Assembly: GCA_036267635.1 (NCBI GenBank)
Contig: DATAVR010000143.1
Location: forward strand, 6,008-70,007
Origin: JADGRB01 sp036267635
Lineage (GTDB): Bacteria; Myxococcota_A; Polyangia; Fen-1088
DNA length: 64,000 nt
Direction of reading: 5' to 3'
Shown in pieces: positions 8,606-16,615 of the stretch. Positions within the stretch are counted from its first letter, which is position 1. Every line of letters begins with the position of its first letter. Both the position numbers and the translations under genes were made by a program. Under the pieces are notes generated by a model. It did no database searches, was not told the origin of the DNA, and saw only the letters and a list, made by a program, of their open reading frames with translations.

Positions 8606-9811
8606 TCAGTCCTTGGTCCCCACCCGGATCTGGCAAACCTCGAGGTAGCGCGCCGCGGGCCAGTTGACCGGCGTCGGGTAGTCGGGCGGCAGGCCGCCGA
8701 GCTCGAGGATCTGCGCATCACGTTTGGCGAGCGCGAGCCCACCGTCGACATGTTTGAGGATGCTCGGGCCCCGGCGGGTGTTGGACGAGATCCAGAGGTG
8801 GCCGCCGTCGTCGGGGCAGAGCGCGCAGGCCGCGGCGATGAGGTCGGGGTAGTCGCGCTTCTGGGCCCAGAGCGACGCGCGGGCGCCCGACACCGTCGGT
8901 GGGTCGAGGATGACGACGTCGTAGCTCGCGCGGCGCGCCAGCTCGGCCTCCAGGAAACGGAAGACGTCGGAGACCTCCCAGCGGTGCGCGGTCGGGTCCA
9001 ACCCGGAGAGCGCGAAGTTGGCGCGCGCCCAGGCAAGCGGGCCGGCGGCCAGGTCGACGCTGGTGATCTGGGCGGCGCCGGCGCGCGCGGCGGCGACGGA
9101 GAGGGCGCCCGTGTACGCGAAGGTGTTGAGGACGCGCTTGCCGCGGACGAAGCGGCCGAGGGCCGCGCGGTGCTCGCGCATGTCGGTGAAGAGACCAACG
9201 TTGATGCCGCCGCGCAGATGGACCTCGTAGGGGACGCCCGATTCGTGGACGATCAGCTTGTCGGGCGGGGTCTCGCCGACGACGTCGTCCTTGGCGCGCT
9301 CGGGGCTGTTGCCGGTCCCCTTGAGACGCGCCTTCAGGACCGCGCCGCGCAACGGCAGGCCGGCGGCGGGAAACATCTCGAGCGCGCACTGGGCCAGGAG
9401 GCGCGCGTGGCCCAAGAGCCCGCGCGACAGCGCGTTCACCACCGCAAACGGACCGTAGACGTCGACCGTCAACCCCGAGAGGCCGTCCCCTTCCCCATTG
9501 ACCAGACGATAGGAAGACGCGCCGTCACAGAGGCCCAGCGTGCGGCGGTGCGCGAACGCCGCGGCCAGCTTGCCCCGCAGGAAGGCGGCGTCCGGGGCGC
9601 GGCTGTCGTCGCCGTGGGACCAGACGCGCACCAGCTCGTTCTCGGGGTCGGCCACGCCGGTGGCGCACGTCGCCCCGCGCGCGTCGAGGAGGCGCACCGG
9701 GCGCCCCGGCTCGAGGTCGCGTGACTGAACGTCGGAGAGCGCGAGCTGGGGCGGGCGCGCGGCCAAGCGCTCCTCACCGGCGAGCGTGAGGCTGACGCCC
9801 AGCAGCGGCAT
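8606..9811 (-). CDS. RlmI-type 23S rRNA (cytosine-5) methyltransferase family protein
   Basis: A 401-residue member of the RlmI/COG1092 class, SAM enzymes that usually form m5C in 23S rRNA. An N-terminal PUA-like RNA-binding region (residues about 10-85) is followed by the EEHR-like region with LVNGEGDGLSGLTVDVYG, a hallmark of this family. The Rossmann domain has GKRVLNTFAYTGALSVAAARAG (SAM site) and VVILDPPTVSGAR (the DPP motif). It converges on hemD with 27 bases between stops. The exact rRNA position cannot be read from sequence, so I give no symbol. Confidence 0.85.
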   Translation of the reverse strand: MPLLGVSLTLAGEERLAARPPQLALSDVQSRDLEPGRPVRLLDARGATCATGVADPENELVRVWSHGDDSRAPDAAFLRGKLAAAFAHRRTLGLCDGASSYRLVNGEGDGLSGLTVDVYGPFAVVNALSRGLLGHARLLAQCALEMFPAAGLPLRGAVLKARLKGTGNSPERAKDDVVGETPPDKLIVHESGVPYEVHLRGGINVGLFTDMREHRAALGRFVRGKRVLNTFAYTGALSVAAARAGAAQITSVDLAAGPLAWARANFALSGLDPTAHRWEVSDVFRFLEAELARRASYDVVILDPPTVSGARASLWAQKRDYPDLIAAACALCPDDGGHLWISSNTRRGPSILKHVDGGLALAKRDAQILELGGLPPDYPTPVNWPAARYLEVCQIRVGTKD

Positions 9812-9836
9812 CAGTTAGATGGACATCATCGTCGGG

Positions 9837-10148
9837 TCAGCCGGCGACGAGCTTCTTGAGCTCGCCGCGCGCGTGCAGATCGCGCACGATGTCGGCACCG
9901 CCGACCAGCTTGCCGTCGACGTAGAGCTGCGGGAAGGTCGGCCAGCTCGAGTATTCCTTCAGCCCCTCGCGGAGCTCCGCGTCGGCCAGGATGTTGAACG
10001 ATTCGAACGGAGCGCCGATCTCCTTCAGCACGCCGACCACGGCGGCGGAGAAGCCACACTGAGGCATGGCTGGGTTCCCCTTCATGAACAGCATCACGCG
10101 CCCCTTGGCGATGGTGTCGGCGATGCGTTGCTTGAGCGGCTCGGTCAC
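9837..10148 (-). CDS. grxD: Monothiol glutaredoxin (Grx4/GrxD type)
   Basis: A 103-residue single-domain monothiol glutaredoxin with the signature CGFS (PAMPQCGFSAAVVGVL) and the glutathione-binding segment SSWPTFPQLYVDGKLVGG. Proteins of this class hold and transfer a [2Fe-2S] cluster bridged with glutathione, often paired with BolA proteins. The start is GTG 10148 behind GAGAGGAG. It lies 19 bases downstream of the bolA-family gene in the same direction, an operon that fits the known Grx-BolA complex. Confidence 0.93.
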   Translation of the reverse strand: MTEPLKQRIADTIAKGRVMLFMKGNPAMPQCGFSAAVVGVLKEIGAPFESFNILADAELREGLKEYSSWPTFPQLYVDGKLVGGADIVRDLHARGELKKLVAG

Positions 10149-10167
10149 GGTGACTCCTCTCGGCGCC

Positions 10168-10419
10168 TTACTTGCGCCGGTATTCTTCGGGGGTTTCGGT
10201 GGTCAGCGCCAGGGCGTGGATCGGCGCGCGCGGGCCGTGGATGACCTCGGCGAGCGCCGCGTAGACCAGGCGGTGGCGATCGACGGGGCCCTTGTCGGCG
10301 AAGGCCGACGACACGACCGTCGCCGAGAAGTGGTCGCCGCCGCCGGTGGTGTCGACGACGCTCACCTCGGCGTCGGGGAGCGCCGTCCGGATGCGCGCGC
10401 TGATGTCCTCGGGCGTCAT
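10168..10419 (-). CDS. BolA family protein
   Basis: An 83-residue BolA/IbaG-type protein. It shows the order typical of the family: an N-terminal helix (EDISARIRTALPDAEVSV), the strand-turn DTTGGGDHFSATVVSSAF, and the invariant RHRLVYAAL region with its conserved His, ending with IHALALTTETPEEY. With monothiol glutaredoxins these proteins form a heterodimer that ligates a [2Fe-2S] cluster through the BolA histidine. It is first in a two-gene run with grxD, supporting a role in iron-sulfur delivery or iron sensing. Confidence 0.9.
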   Translation of the reverse strand: MTPEDISARIRTALPDAEVSVVDTTGGGDHFSATVVSSAFADKGPVDRHRLVYAALAEVIHGPRAPIHALALTTETPEEYRRK

Positions 10420-10466
10420 GTTGGTTGCCCGGGCTATATAGCACGCGGCGCTATAATGGCGGCTCG

Positions 10467-12086
10467 ATGACGCTGGGGACGCGCGTAACCGTGGTGGTGA
10501 CGCTCTTGGTGGCGGCGGTGCTCGCCGGCTCGGGCTACGCCGCGCTCAAGGTGCGGCGCACGAACCTGGAGGCCGACCTCGATCGCGAAGCGCACGAGAT
10601 CGCCACCGCGCTGCGCGCCGGCATCGAGCCGCTCGACCGGGGAACGGCGGCCGAGACCTTGCTGGCGCGCGCCCGGGCGGCGCGGCAGCACGATGAGCTG
10701 TTCGCGCTGGAGGTCCTGTCGATCGGCAGCGAGCAGCGCACCGACGACGACGCCTGGCTGCTGCTCATGCGCGCCGTCGACATTCAAGACGCGCCGGTCG
10801 GCCGTCTGTTCGATTCGTCGTCGGGCCCGCGCTCGTACGCGATGGCGGTGCCTCTCTTCGACGCCGCCGCGCTGGAGCTGCCGCCGCGCCATCCGGCGCG
10901 CCACCCGACGGCGATCATGGGGATGCGGCGCGACGCCGGTTACATCGACGCCGAGGTGGCAGCCACCGCGCGCCGGATCTACCCGCTGTTCCTGCTGGTG
11001 GTGATCGGCGTGGCGATCGGCGTCCGGCTGGCGATCGAGCAGATCGTCGTGCGCCCCTTGCGCCGGCTCCTCGAGGGGATCGACGCCGTCGGAAAAGGAG
11101 ATCTGTCGCGCGTGATCCTGGCCGAGCGCGACGACGAGATCGGGACGATCGCCGGGCGGTTCAACGCGATGACCGGCTCGCTGCGCGAGGCGCGCGGGGA
11201 GACCGAGCGCGCGGCCGGCGCGCGCCTGGGGCTGGAGGCGCGGCTGCGCCAGTCCGAGAAGCTGGCCACCATCGGACAGATGGCGGCCGAGATCGCCCAC
11301 GAGCTCGGGACGCCCCTCAACGTGATCGGCGGCCGCGCGCGCGCCCTCGGCAAGCGAGCTGAAAAGGTGGTCCAAAAGGCGGCCGAGGCAGCGGCGCCCT
11401 CGGCGGCCGAGGGGATCCCCGCCGACCGGGGCACCGACGCGGCCGACGTGGTCAAGAACGCCGGCATCATCGGCGACGAGGTGGCGCGCATCACCAAGAT
11501 CATCCGCCAGGTGCTCGATTTCTCGCGCCCGCGCGGCCCGACCGTCACCCGCGTTCACCTCGGCGCGGTGGTGGCCGAGGCGCTGGAGTTCCTGCGCGAA
11601 ACGATCCGCCGCCAGGGGATCGCGGTCGACGTGCGCACCATGCCGGCGCCGCCCGACGTCCCCGGCGATCCCGATCAGATCCAGCAGGTCTGCCTGAACC
11701 TGATCATGAACGCCATCCACGCCATGCCGAACGGGGGCACGTTGCGGGTGGCCACCGAGCGGATGGTGCGGCGGAAGGGCGGGCTCGATCTCGCCCCGCC
11801 CGCCGAGTACGCGGCGCTGATCGTCGCCGACAGCGGCCCGGGGATCCCGGCGGCCGACCGCGAAAAGATCTTCGAGCCGTTCTTCACCACCAAGGACGAG
11901 GGACAGGGGACCGGGCTCGGGCTGGCGGTCAGCCACGGCATCGTCAAGGACCACGACGGGTGGATCGAGGTCGACAGCCCGACCAGCGGCGGCGCCGAAT
12001 TTCGGGTCTACCTCCCGTGCGTCGAAACGGGCCAGGTGTTCGCCGGATCCGACCTTGCCGAAATGAGATCGATCGGCAAGGATTGA
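10467..12086 (+). CDS. Membrane sensor histidine kinase
   Basis: A 539-residue orthodox sensor kinase. TM1 is at about residues 8-26 and TM2 at about 171-190 (LFLLVVIGVAIGVRLAI), enclosing a periplasmic sensor of roughly 145 residues with no family I recognise. A HAMP domain (IVVRPLRRLLEGIDAVGKGD) follows. The dimerisation helix carries the phospho-acceptor His278 in EIAHELGTPLN, and the ATPase domain has NLIMNAIHAMPNGG (N box), DSGPGIP (G1) and GTGLGLAVSHGIV (G2). It is 20 bases upstream of the NtrC-type regulator, its obvious partner. The first 14 codons of the longer open frame lack conservation features, so I start at ATG 10467. Confidence 0.92.
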   Translation: MTLGTRVTVVVTLLVAAVLAGSGYAALKVRRTNLEADLDREAHEIATALRAGIEPLDRGTAAETLLARARAARQHDELFALEVLSIGSEQRTDDDAWLLLMRAVDIQDAPVGRLFDSSSGPRSYAMAVPLFDAAALELPPRHPARHPTAIMGMRRDAGYIDAEVAATARRIYPLFLLVVIGVAIGVRLAIEQIVVRPLRRLLEGIDAVGKGDLSRVILAERDDEIGTIAGRFNAMTGSLREARGETERAAGARLGLEARLRQSEKLATIGQMAAEIAHELGTPLNVIGGRARALGKRAEKVVQKAAEAAAPSAAEGIPADRGTDAADVVKNAGIIGDEVARITKIIRQVLDFSRPRGPTVTRVHLGAVVAEALEFLRETIRRQGIAVDVRTMPAPPDVPGDPDQIQQVCLNLIMNAIHAMPNGGTLRVATERMVRRKGGLDLAPPAEYAALIVADSGPGIPAADREKIFEPFFTTKDEGQGTGLGLAVSHGIVKDHDGWIEVDSPTSGGAEFRVYLPCVETGQVFAGSDLAEMRSIGKD

Positions 12087-12106
12087 GGGGGACGATCGCG
12101 CATCGC

Positions 12107-13567
12107 ATGGCTGAACCCGCCACCAACGCCGCCCCTGAGAAAGCTCAGCCGCTCGCGACGGGTGGCGCGGGCCGGGCGACGATCCTGATCGTCGAGGACG
12201 ACAGCGCCATGCGCGCGTTTCTGCGAGAGGTCCTCGAAGAGGACGGTTATACCGTCGAGGTGGCGACGGGCGGCCGCGCCGGCGTCGAGCGGGTGCGCCA
12301 GGGGGGCATCGACCTGGTCGTGTCGGACGTCAAGATGCCCGACCTCGACGGGCTCGACATGCTGCGCGAGATCAAGGCGGTCACGCCCTCGCCGCACGTC
12401 ATCACCATCACCGCGTTCGGATCGATCGACACCGCCATCCGCGCGGTCAAGCTGGGCGCCTTCGACTACATCACCAAGCCGTTCGACGTCGATCAGCTGA
12501 ACCTCTCGGTGCAGAAGGCGCTGGCCGAGCGGGCGCTGCGCTCCGAGGTGGCGCGGCTGCGCGACGAGGTCCAGAAGAGCTATCGTTGGGGGAACATCAT
12601 CGGGCGCTCGGCGCCGATGCAGGAGATGTTCGGGGTCATCCGGCGCCTCTCGGGCTCGTCGATCTCGGTGCTCATCACCGGCGCCTCCGGGACAGGCAAG
12701 GAGCTGGTGGCCAAGGCGATCCACTACAACAGCCCGCGGCGCGAGCGGCCCTTCGTGCCGATCAACTGCGCGGCGATCCCCGATGCCCTCCTCGAGAGCG
12801 AGCTGTTCGGCTACAAGCGCGGCGCCTTCACCGACGCGCGTGGCGATCGGGCCGGCATGTTCGTCGAGGCCGATGGCGGGACGATCTTCCTCGACGAGAT
12901 CGCCGAGCTGTCGCCGGCGCTGCAGGCCAAGCTTTTGCGCGTGCTGCAGGAGGGGGAGCTTCGCCCGCTCGGCGCGGCGCGCAGCGAGAAGATCGACGTG
13001 CGGGTGGTCGCCGCCACCAACAAGGAGCTGGAAACGCGGCTCGGCAACGGGACCTTCCGGGAGGATCTCTACTACCGGCTGAACGGCGTCCACATTCACC
13101 TGCCGGCGCTGCGCGATCGGCCGGAAGACATCCTCGACCTCGCCGAGCACTTCCTGGCGCGCAACGCCGCCAAGGCCAAGAAAGAGGTCCGGGGATTTCA
13201 CGAGACGGCGCGGAAGGCGCTGCTCGCCTACGGCTGGCCCGGCAACGTGCGCGAGCTGGAAAACGTCGTCGAGCGCGCCGTCGCGCTGACCGAGAGCGTG
13301 CTGGTCCAATCGGAGGACCTGCCGGCGATCGTTCGCGAGCGCCGCGCCACCAGCGAGGACGACCTCGGCATCGCGGTGGCGCGAGGGCTGACGCTCGACG
13401 AGCTCGAGCGCGAATACATCAAGCGGGTGTTGGCGGCCGAGGGGGGAAACAAGACGCGCGCGGCGCAACGGCTGGGGCTCGACCGCAAGACGCTCTACCG
13501 TAAGCTGGAAGAATACTCCGCCGGCGGCGCGCCGCCCGGCGACGCGGAAGGCGGGACATCGCGATGA
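12107..13567 (+). CDS. Sigma-54-dependent NtrC-type response regulator
   Basis: A 486-residue regulator with three domains. The receiver (residues about 25-145) has ILIVEDDSAM and phospho-acceptor Asp74 in VVSDVKMPDLDG. The AAA+ domain (about 165-395) has Walker A TGASGTGKE, Walker B GGTIFLDEIAEL and the sensor regions. The C-terminal Fis-type helix-turn-helix is NKTRAAQRLGLDRKTLYRKL. The sigma-54 contact loop reads GAFTDA rather than GAFTGA; the contact Thr is kept, so activation is plausible. It follows the kinase by 20 bases and its stop overlaps the next start (ATGA), making a three-gene unit. No -24/-12 site that it might act on is visible immediately nearby. Confidence 0.93.
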   Translation: MAEPATNAAPEKAQPLATGGAGRATILIVEDDSAMRAFLREVLEEDGYTVEVATGGRAGVERVRQGGIDLVVSDVKMPDLDGLDMLREIKAVTPSPHVITITAFGSIDTAIRAVKLGAFDYITKPFDVDQLNLSVQKALAERALRSEVARLRDEVQKSYRWGNIIGRSAPMQEMFGVIRRLSGSSISVLITGASGTGKELVAKAIHYNSPRRERPFVPINCAAIPDALLESELFGYKRGAFTDARGDRAGMFVEADGGTIFLDEIAELSPALQAKLLRVLQEGELRPLGAARSEKIDVRVVAATNKELETRLGNGTFREDLYYRLNGVHIHLPALRDRPEDILDLAEHFLARNAAKAKKEVRGFHETARKALLAYGWPGNVRELENVVERAVALTESVLVQSEDLPAIVRERRATSEDDLGIAVARGLTLDELEREYIKRVLAAEGGNKTRAAQRLGLDRKTLYRKLEEYSAGGAPPGDAEGGTSR

Positions 13568-14241
13568 GAGACGGAGCTTCGCCGGTCAGCTTGGAGGCCC
13601 TCGCCGAGACGGGGGGCGATCTGCTGCGCGCGCCGGCCTCGGGGCACCCCTGCGTTCACTGGCGTCTGCGGGTGGTCGAGCACCTGACGGCGCGCACCGA
13701 GCTGGTGCACGATCTCGCCTCGCCCGAGCCGTTCGAGCTGGCCTGGGGCGGCGCGGCCGAGGCGGGACGCCCGCCGGCGCGCATCCGCCTCGATCCGGAG
13801 ACGGCGCGCATCGAGGCCACGCCGATCCTGCACCGCGCGGGGACACCCGGCGCGGTGGCCGTGGCGCGCGCGTTCGGCTTTCGCGGCGCGGTCACCGTCG
13901 AGGAGGTGATCATTCGTGCGGGCGAAACTGTCACCGCCGACGGTCTCCTGCAGGATCTCAGCTTCGGCGCCGGCCCCTTCCGCGCGCCGGCGCAGGCGCT
14001 CGAGCTGTTCGAGGCGACGGTCCGGCTGCCCTCGCGGAGCCTGGCGCCGGCGGTGCTCATCCCCTGGGCCTTCGGAACCGCAGCCGCCCTGCTCGGCGGC
14101 ATGGGCCTCGGCACCTGGGCGGCCTGGCGGTATCACCTGGCCCACCTTCCGCAAGGGACCAGCGCCTGGCACGTCGGGGCGCTGCCGCCGTCGCCCGCGC
14201 AGATGTCGCCGGCCGAGTTTCCGCGCCGGCGATTCCCTTAG
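13564..14241 (+). CDS. GIDE-like membrane protein linked to a two-component system
   Basis: A 225-residue protein of uncertain function. Its first 150 residues resemble the GIDE domain of eukaryotic MUL1-type proteins and their bacterial relatives: LLRAPASGHPCVHWRLRVVE matches the family's AP-SG-PCVYYR core, and EEVIIRAGETVTADGLL matches the later strand of that fold. One strong transmembrane helix (residues about 160-182, ending GTWAAWRYH) is followed by a short Pro-rich tail. No RING finger is present, as in other bacterial members. The start overlaps the regulator's stop in ATGA, so it is translationally coupled to the kinase-regulator pair and may be a membrane partner or sensor accessory. 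The family match is by eye. Confidence 0.6.
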   Translation: MRDGASPVSLEALAETGGDLLRAPASGHPCVHWRLRVVEHLTARTELVHDLASPEPFELAWGGAAEAGRPPARIRLDPETARIEATPILHRAGTPGAVAVARAFGFRGAVTVEEVIIRAGETVTADGLLQDLSFGAGPFRAPAQALELFEATVRLPSRSLAPAVLIPWAFGTAAALLGGMGLGTWAAWRYHLAHLPQGTSAWHVGALPPSPAQMSPAEFPRRRFP

Positions 14242-14278
14242 CGCCCGACACCAGCGCCCGACCTCAGCGGTCGATGTC

Positions 14279-14827
14279 TTACTTCGCCGCGGGCGAAGCC
14301 GGCATCGGCGGAGGCAACGCGACGGGTGAAGCCGGCTGCGCCGCGAGCGGACGGCAGTCCTGGCTGTAGCGCTGCGCGAGTGCCGTCGCGTCGGCGTCCC
14401 CCTGGACCAGCGTCATGTATTCGCCGAACGCCTTCTTGGCCTCGTCGCAGCGCCCCGCGGCGGACAGCGTGTGGGCCCGGCCGAAAACAGCGATCGACCG
14501 CCCCCAGCGATCGACAGGGGAGAAGTGCTGCTCAGCCGCGACCAGAGCCGCCAGGGCTCCGTCGATCTCGCCCATCTGCGCCAGCGCCATCCCCTTGTCG
14601 TAGTAGGGCCAGGGATCTTTCGAATTGGCCCGGATCGCCTGGTCCGCCAGCTTGACCGAATACTGCGGATTGCCGCTCATCGCGGCGGTCGCGGATCGGC
14701 TGGCGAGCTCCGTCGACGCCGGCGTCGAAGGCTCGACCCTCACGTTCTCCGGCGGCTTCACCTCGTCCGCGCGCGCCGCGCCTCCGAGCGTCAACAACCC
14801 CAACGCCACAATATTCATCCACCTCAT
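14279..14827 (-). CDS. Secreted TPR-like protein
   Basis: A 182-residue exported protein. Residues 1-20 form a signal peptide (ALGLLTLGGAARA-D). The middle (about 55-150) reads as tandem TPR-type helices, for example PYYDKGMALAQMGEIDGALA and GRCDEAKKAFGEYMTL, and the tail is Pro/Ala-rich. AGGAGG precedes ATG 14827 by the correct distance. It faces the GIDE-like gene tail to tail with 37 bases between them. TPRs imply protein binding in the periplasm; no partner is evident. Confidence 0.75.
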   Translation of the reverse strand: MRWMNIVALGLLTLGGAARADEVKPPENVRVEPSTPASTELASRSATAAMSGNPQYSVKLADQAIRANSKDPWPYYDKGMALAQMGEIDGALAALVAAEQHFSPVDRWGRSIAVFGRAHTLSAAGRCDEAKKAFGEYMTLVQGDADATALAQRYSQDCRPLAAQPASPVALPPPMPASPAAK

Positions 14828-14939
14828 GCTCGCCTCCTGGTCCGCAACCTAAGCATCGCCCGCGATGCCGGCCGCGGGAAGGCGCGGCTCAGCCGGCGCC
14901 TGCTCTGTTCGAATGTCTGAGGCGCCGACACCGCGACGG

Positions 14940-15599
14940 TCACGCCTTCGAGGCGGGGGCGTCCGGCTGAACGTCGGGGTGCGCGGCCGCGAACGCCGGC
15001 AGCGCCGCGCAGGCTGCCTCGATCCGCAGCAACGTGGGGAACGGGCCGAGGTCGACGTCGTACCGGCGCCCCGCATAGAGCTGCGGGAGCAGATAGAGAT
15101 CGGCGAGCGTCGGGGCGTCGCCGACCAGGCAGCGACCCGCCGTCTCGCCGGCGATCGCTTCGAGCGCGCCCAGCCCGCGCGCGATGTGCTGTCGCGCGAG
15201 CTCCTTCGGCTCGGCGAAGCCACCGTCGCGCAGGCGCTGTTGCAGCGCGAGGTTCTGCAGCGGCTGGATCCCCGCGTTCACCATCTCGCCGAGCTGGCGG
15301 GCACGCGCGCGCAGCCACGGCTCGGCAGGCAGCAACGGAGGCACCGGGAAACGCTCCTCGAGGTACTCGAGAATCGCCATCGACTGGGTGAGCGTGCGCG
15401 GCCGAGCGGACCCCTCGTCGATCACCAGGACCGGCACCTGGCCGAGCGGGTTGAGCGCGCGAAAATCCGGGGCATGCTGCCCGCCGCCCTCGCCCGCCAC
15501 CAGGTTGACCGCGCGCCGCTCGACGGAGATCCCCTTGAGATTGAGGGCGATCCGCACGCGCCAGGCCGAGCTCGATCGCCAGTAGTCGTAGAAGATCAA
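14940..15599 (-). CDS. maiA: Maleylacetoacetate isomerase (zeta-class glutathione S-transferase)
   Basis: Isomerises maleylacetoacetate to fumarylacetoacetate using glutathione, the penultimate step of phenylalanine/tyrosine breakdown by the homogentisate route. The N-terminal thioredoxin fold begins IFYDYWRSSSAWRVRIALN, whose SSxxxRVRIAL matches the zeta-class active site. NPLGQVPVL and LTQSMAILEYLEE are the glutathione-binding parts, and APTLADLYLLPQLY belongs to the helical domain. The length of 219 residues is typical. The start appears to be TTG 15599, sharing TTGA with the stop of the upstream hydrolase gene, so the two are translationally coupled. The hydrolase would use its product. 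Confidence 0.88.
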   Translation of the reverse strand: MIFYDYWRSSSAWRVRIALNLKGISVERRAVNLVAGEGGGQHAPDFRALNPLGQVPVLVIDEGSARPRTLTQSMAILEYLEERFPVPPLLPAEPWLRARARQLGEMVNAGIQPLQNLALQQRLRDGGFAEPKELARQHIARGLGALEAIAGETAGRCLVGDAPTLADLYLLPQLYAGRRYDVDLGPFPTLLRIEAACAALPAFAAAHPDVQPDAPASKA

Positions 15600-16588
15600 C
15601 CGCTCACCACGCGCTGGGCGATGCGGCCGAAGAGGTCGCGCCCAGCGGCGTCGCGCATCTCGATCGCGACGGCGTCGCCGGCGGCCAGGAACGGCGACAC
15701 CGGGGCGCCGGTGGCGAGGGTCTCGCGCGCGCGGAGCTCGGCGAGGCAGGAAAAGCCGCGGGACGGGTCGGCGTTGGAGACCGTGCCGCTCCCGAGGATG
15801 GTCCCCGCGCAGAGCGCCCGGGTGTGCGCGGCGTGGGCGATGAGATCGAAGAACGAAAAGTGCATCTCCGCGCCGGCGTGGGGATCGCCGACGAGGTGCG
15901 CGGCGGCGCCCGCGCGCTTGAGCGTGGTGCGGAGCGGCAGGTGAACCCGCCCTTCGTGCCAGGCGCCGCCGAGCTCGTCGGGCGTCAGCGCGAACGGCGA
16001 GAAGGCCGTCGACGGCTTCGACTGGAAGAACCCGAACCCCTTGGCCAGCTCGCCAGGCACGAGGTTTCGCAAGGTGACGTCGTTGGCCAGCACGACGAGC
16101 CGAACGTGGGCGGCCGCCGCGGCGACGGTCGTGCCGCGCGGCACGTCGTCCAGGATCACCGCCACCTCGCTCTCGAAGTCGAGGCCCCATTCGGGATCGG
16201 TGAGCAGGAGGTCGTCGCGCGGACCGAGCAGCACGCCCGAGCCGCCCTGATAGACGAGCGGATCGGCCTCCAGCGTCGGCGGGGCGGTCGCGCCGCGCGC
16301 CTTGCGCACCAGCCGGACGTGGTTCAGGAAGGCCGAGCCGTCGATCCATTCGTAAGCCCGCGGCAAGGGCGGACCGAGGCGCGCCTCGTCGAACCGCTCA
16401 CCGGTGATCGCGCCGGCGTCGAGCCGCGCCGCCAGCGCCGCCAGCGCCGGCGCGGCCCGCGGCCAGTCGTCGAGCGCGGCCTGCAGCGTCGGCACCACCT
16501 CCGCCGCGCGGGCGCCGCTGCGGCCGTCGCGCGCGACCACCAGCAGCGCGCCATCACGCGTCCCGTCGCGCAGCGTCGCCAGCCTCAC
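15596..16588 (-). CDS. Fumarylacetoacetate hydrolase family protein
   Basis: A 330-residue member of the FAA hydrolase family. Its position directly before maiA makes fumarylacetoacetase (fumarylacetoacetate to fumarate and acetoacetate) the best guess. The FAH fold is seen in PLVYQGGSGVLLGPRDDLLL, in DFESEVAVILDDVPRG with the two metal-ligand Glu residues, in NDVTLRNL, and in GFGFFQSKPSTAFSPF with a conserved Lys. The C-terminal GTILGSGTVSN closes the active site. The start GTG 16588 is only 27 bases from the divergent chorismate mutase-prephenate dehydratase start, so the promoters must overlap the coding ends. A long upstream open frame is antisense to that gene and is not real. Confidence 0.85.
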   Translation of the reverse strand: MRLATLRDGTRDGALLVVARDGRSGARAAEVVPTLQAALDDWPRAAPALAALAARLDAGAITGERFDEARLGPPLPRAYEWIDGSAFLNHVRLVRKARGATAPPTLEADPLVYQGGSGVLLGPRDDLLLTDPEWGLDFESEVAVILDDVPRGTTVAAAAAHVRLVVLANDVTLRNLVPGELAKGFGFFQSKPSTAFSPFALTPDELGGAWHEGRVHLPLRTTLKRAGAAAHLVGDPHAGAEMHFSFFDLIAHAAHTRALCAGTILGSGTVSNADPSRGFSCLAELRARETLATGAPVSPFLAAGDAVAIEMRDAAGRDLFGRIAQRVVSG

Positions 16589-16615
16589 GCATCGAGTGTA
16601 GTAAGCTCCCGCGCA

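Noticed and set aside
12107..13567. Loss of function in the NtrC-type regulator because of GAFTDA
   Set aside because: The contact Thr and the rest of the AAA+ domain are intact, and substitutions at the fifth position of the motif are found in natural activators.
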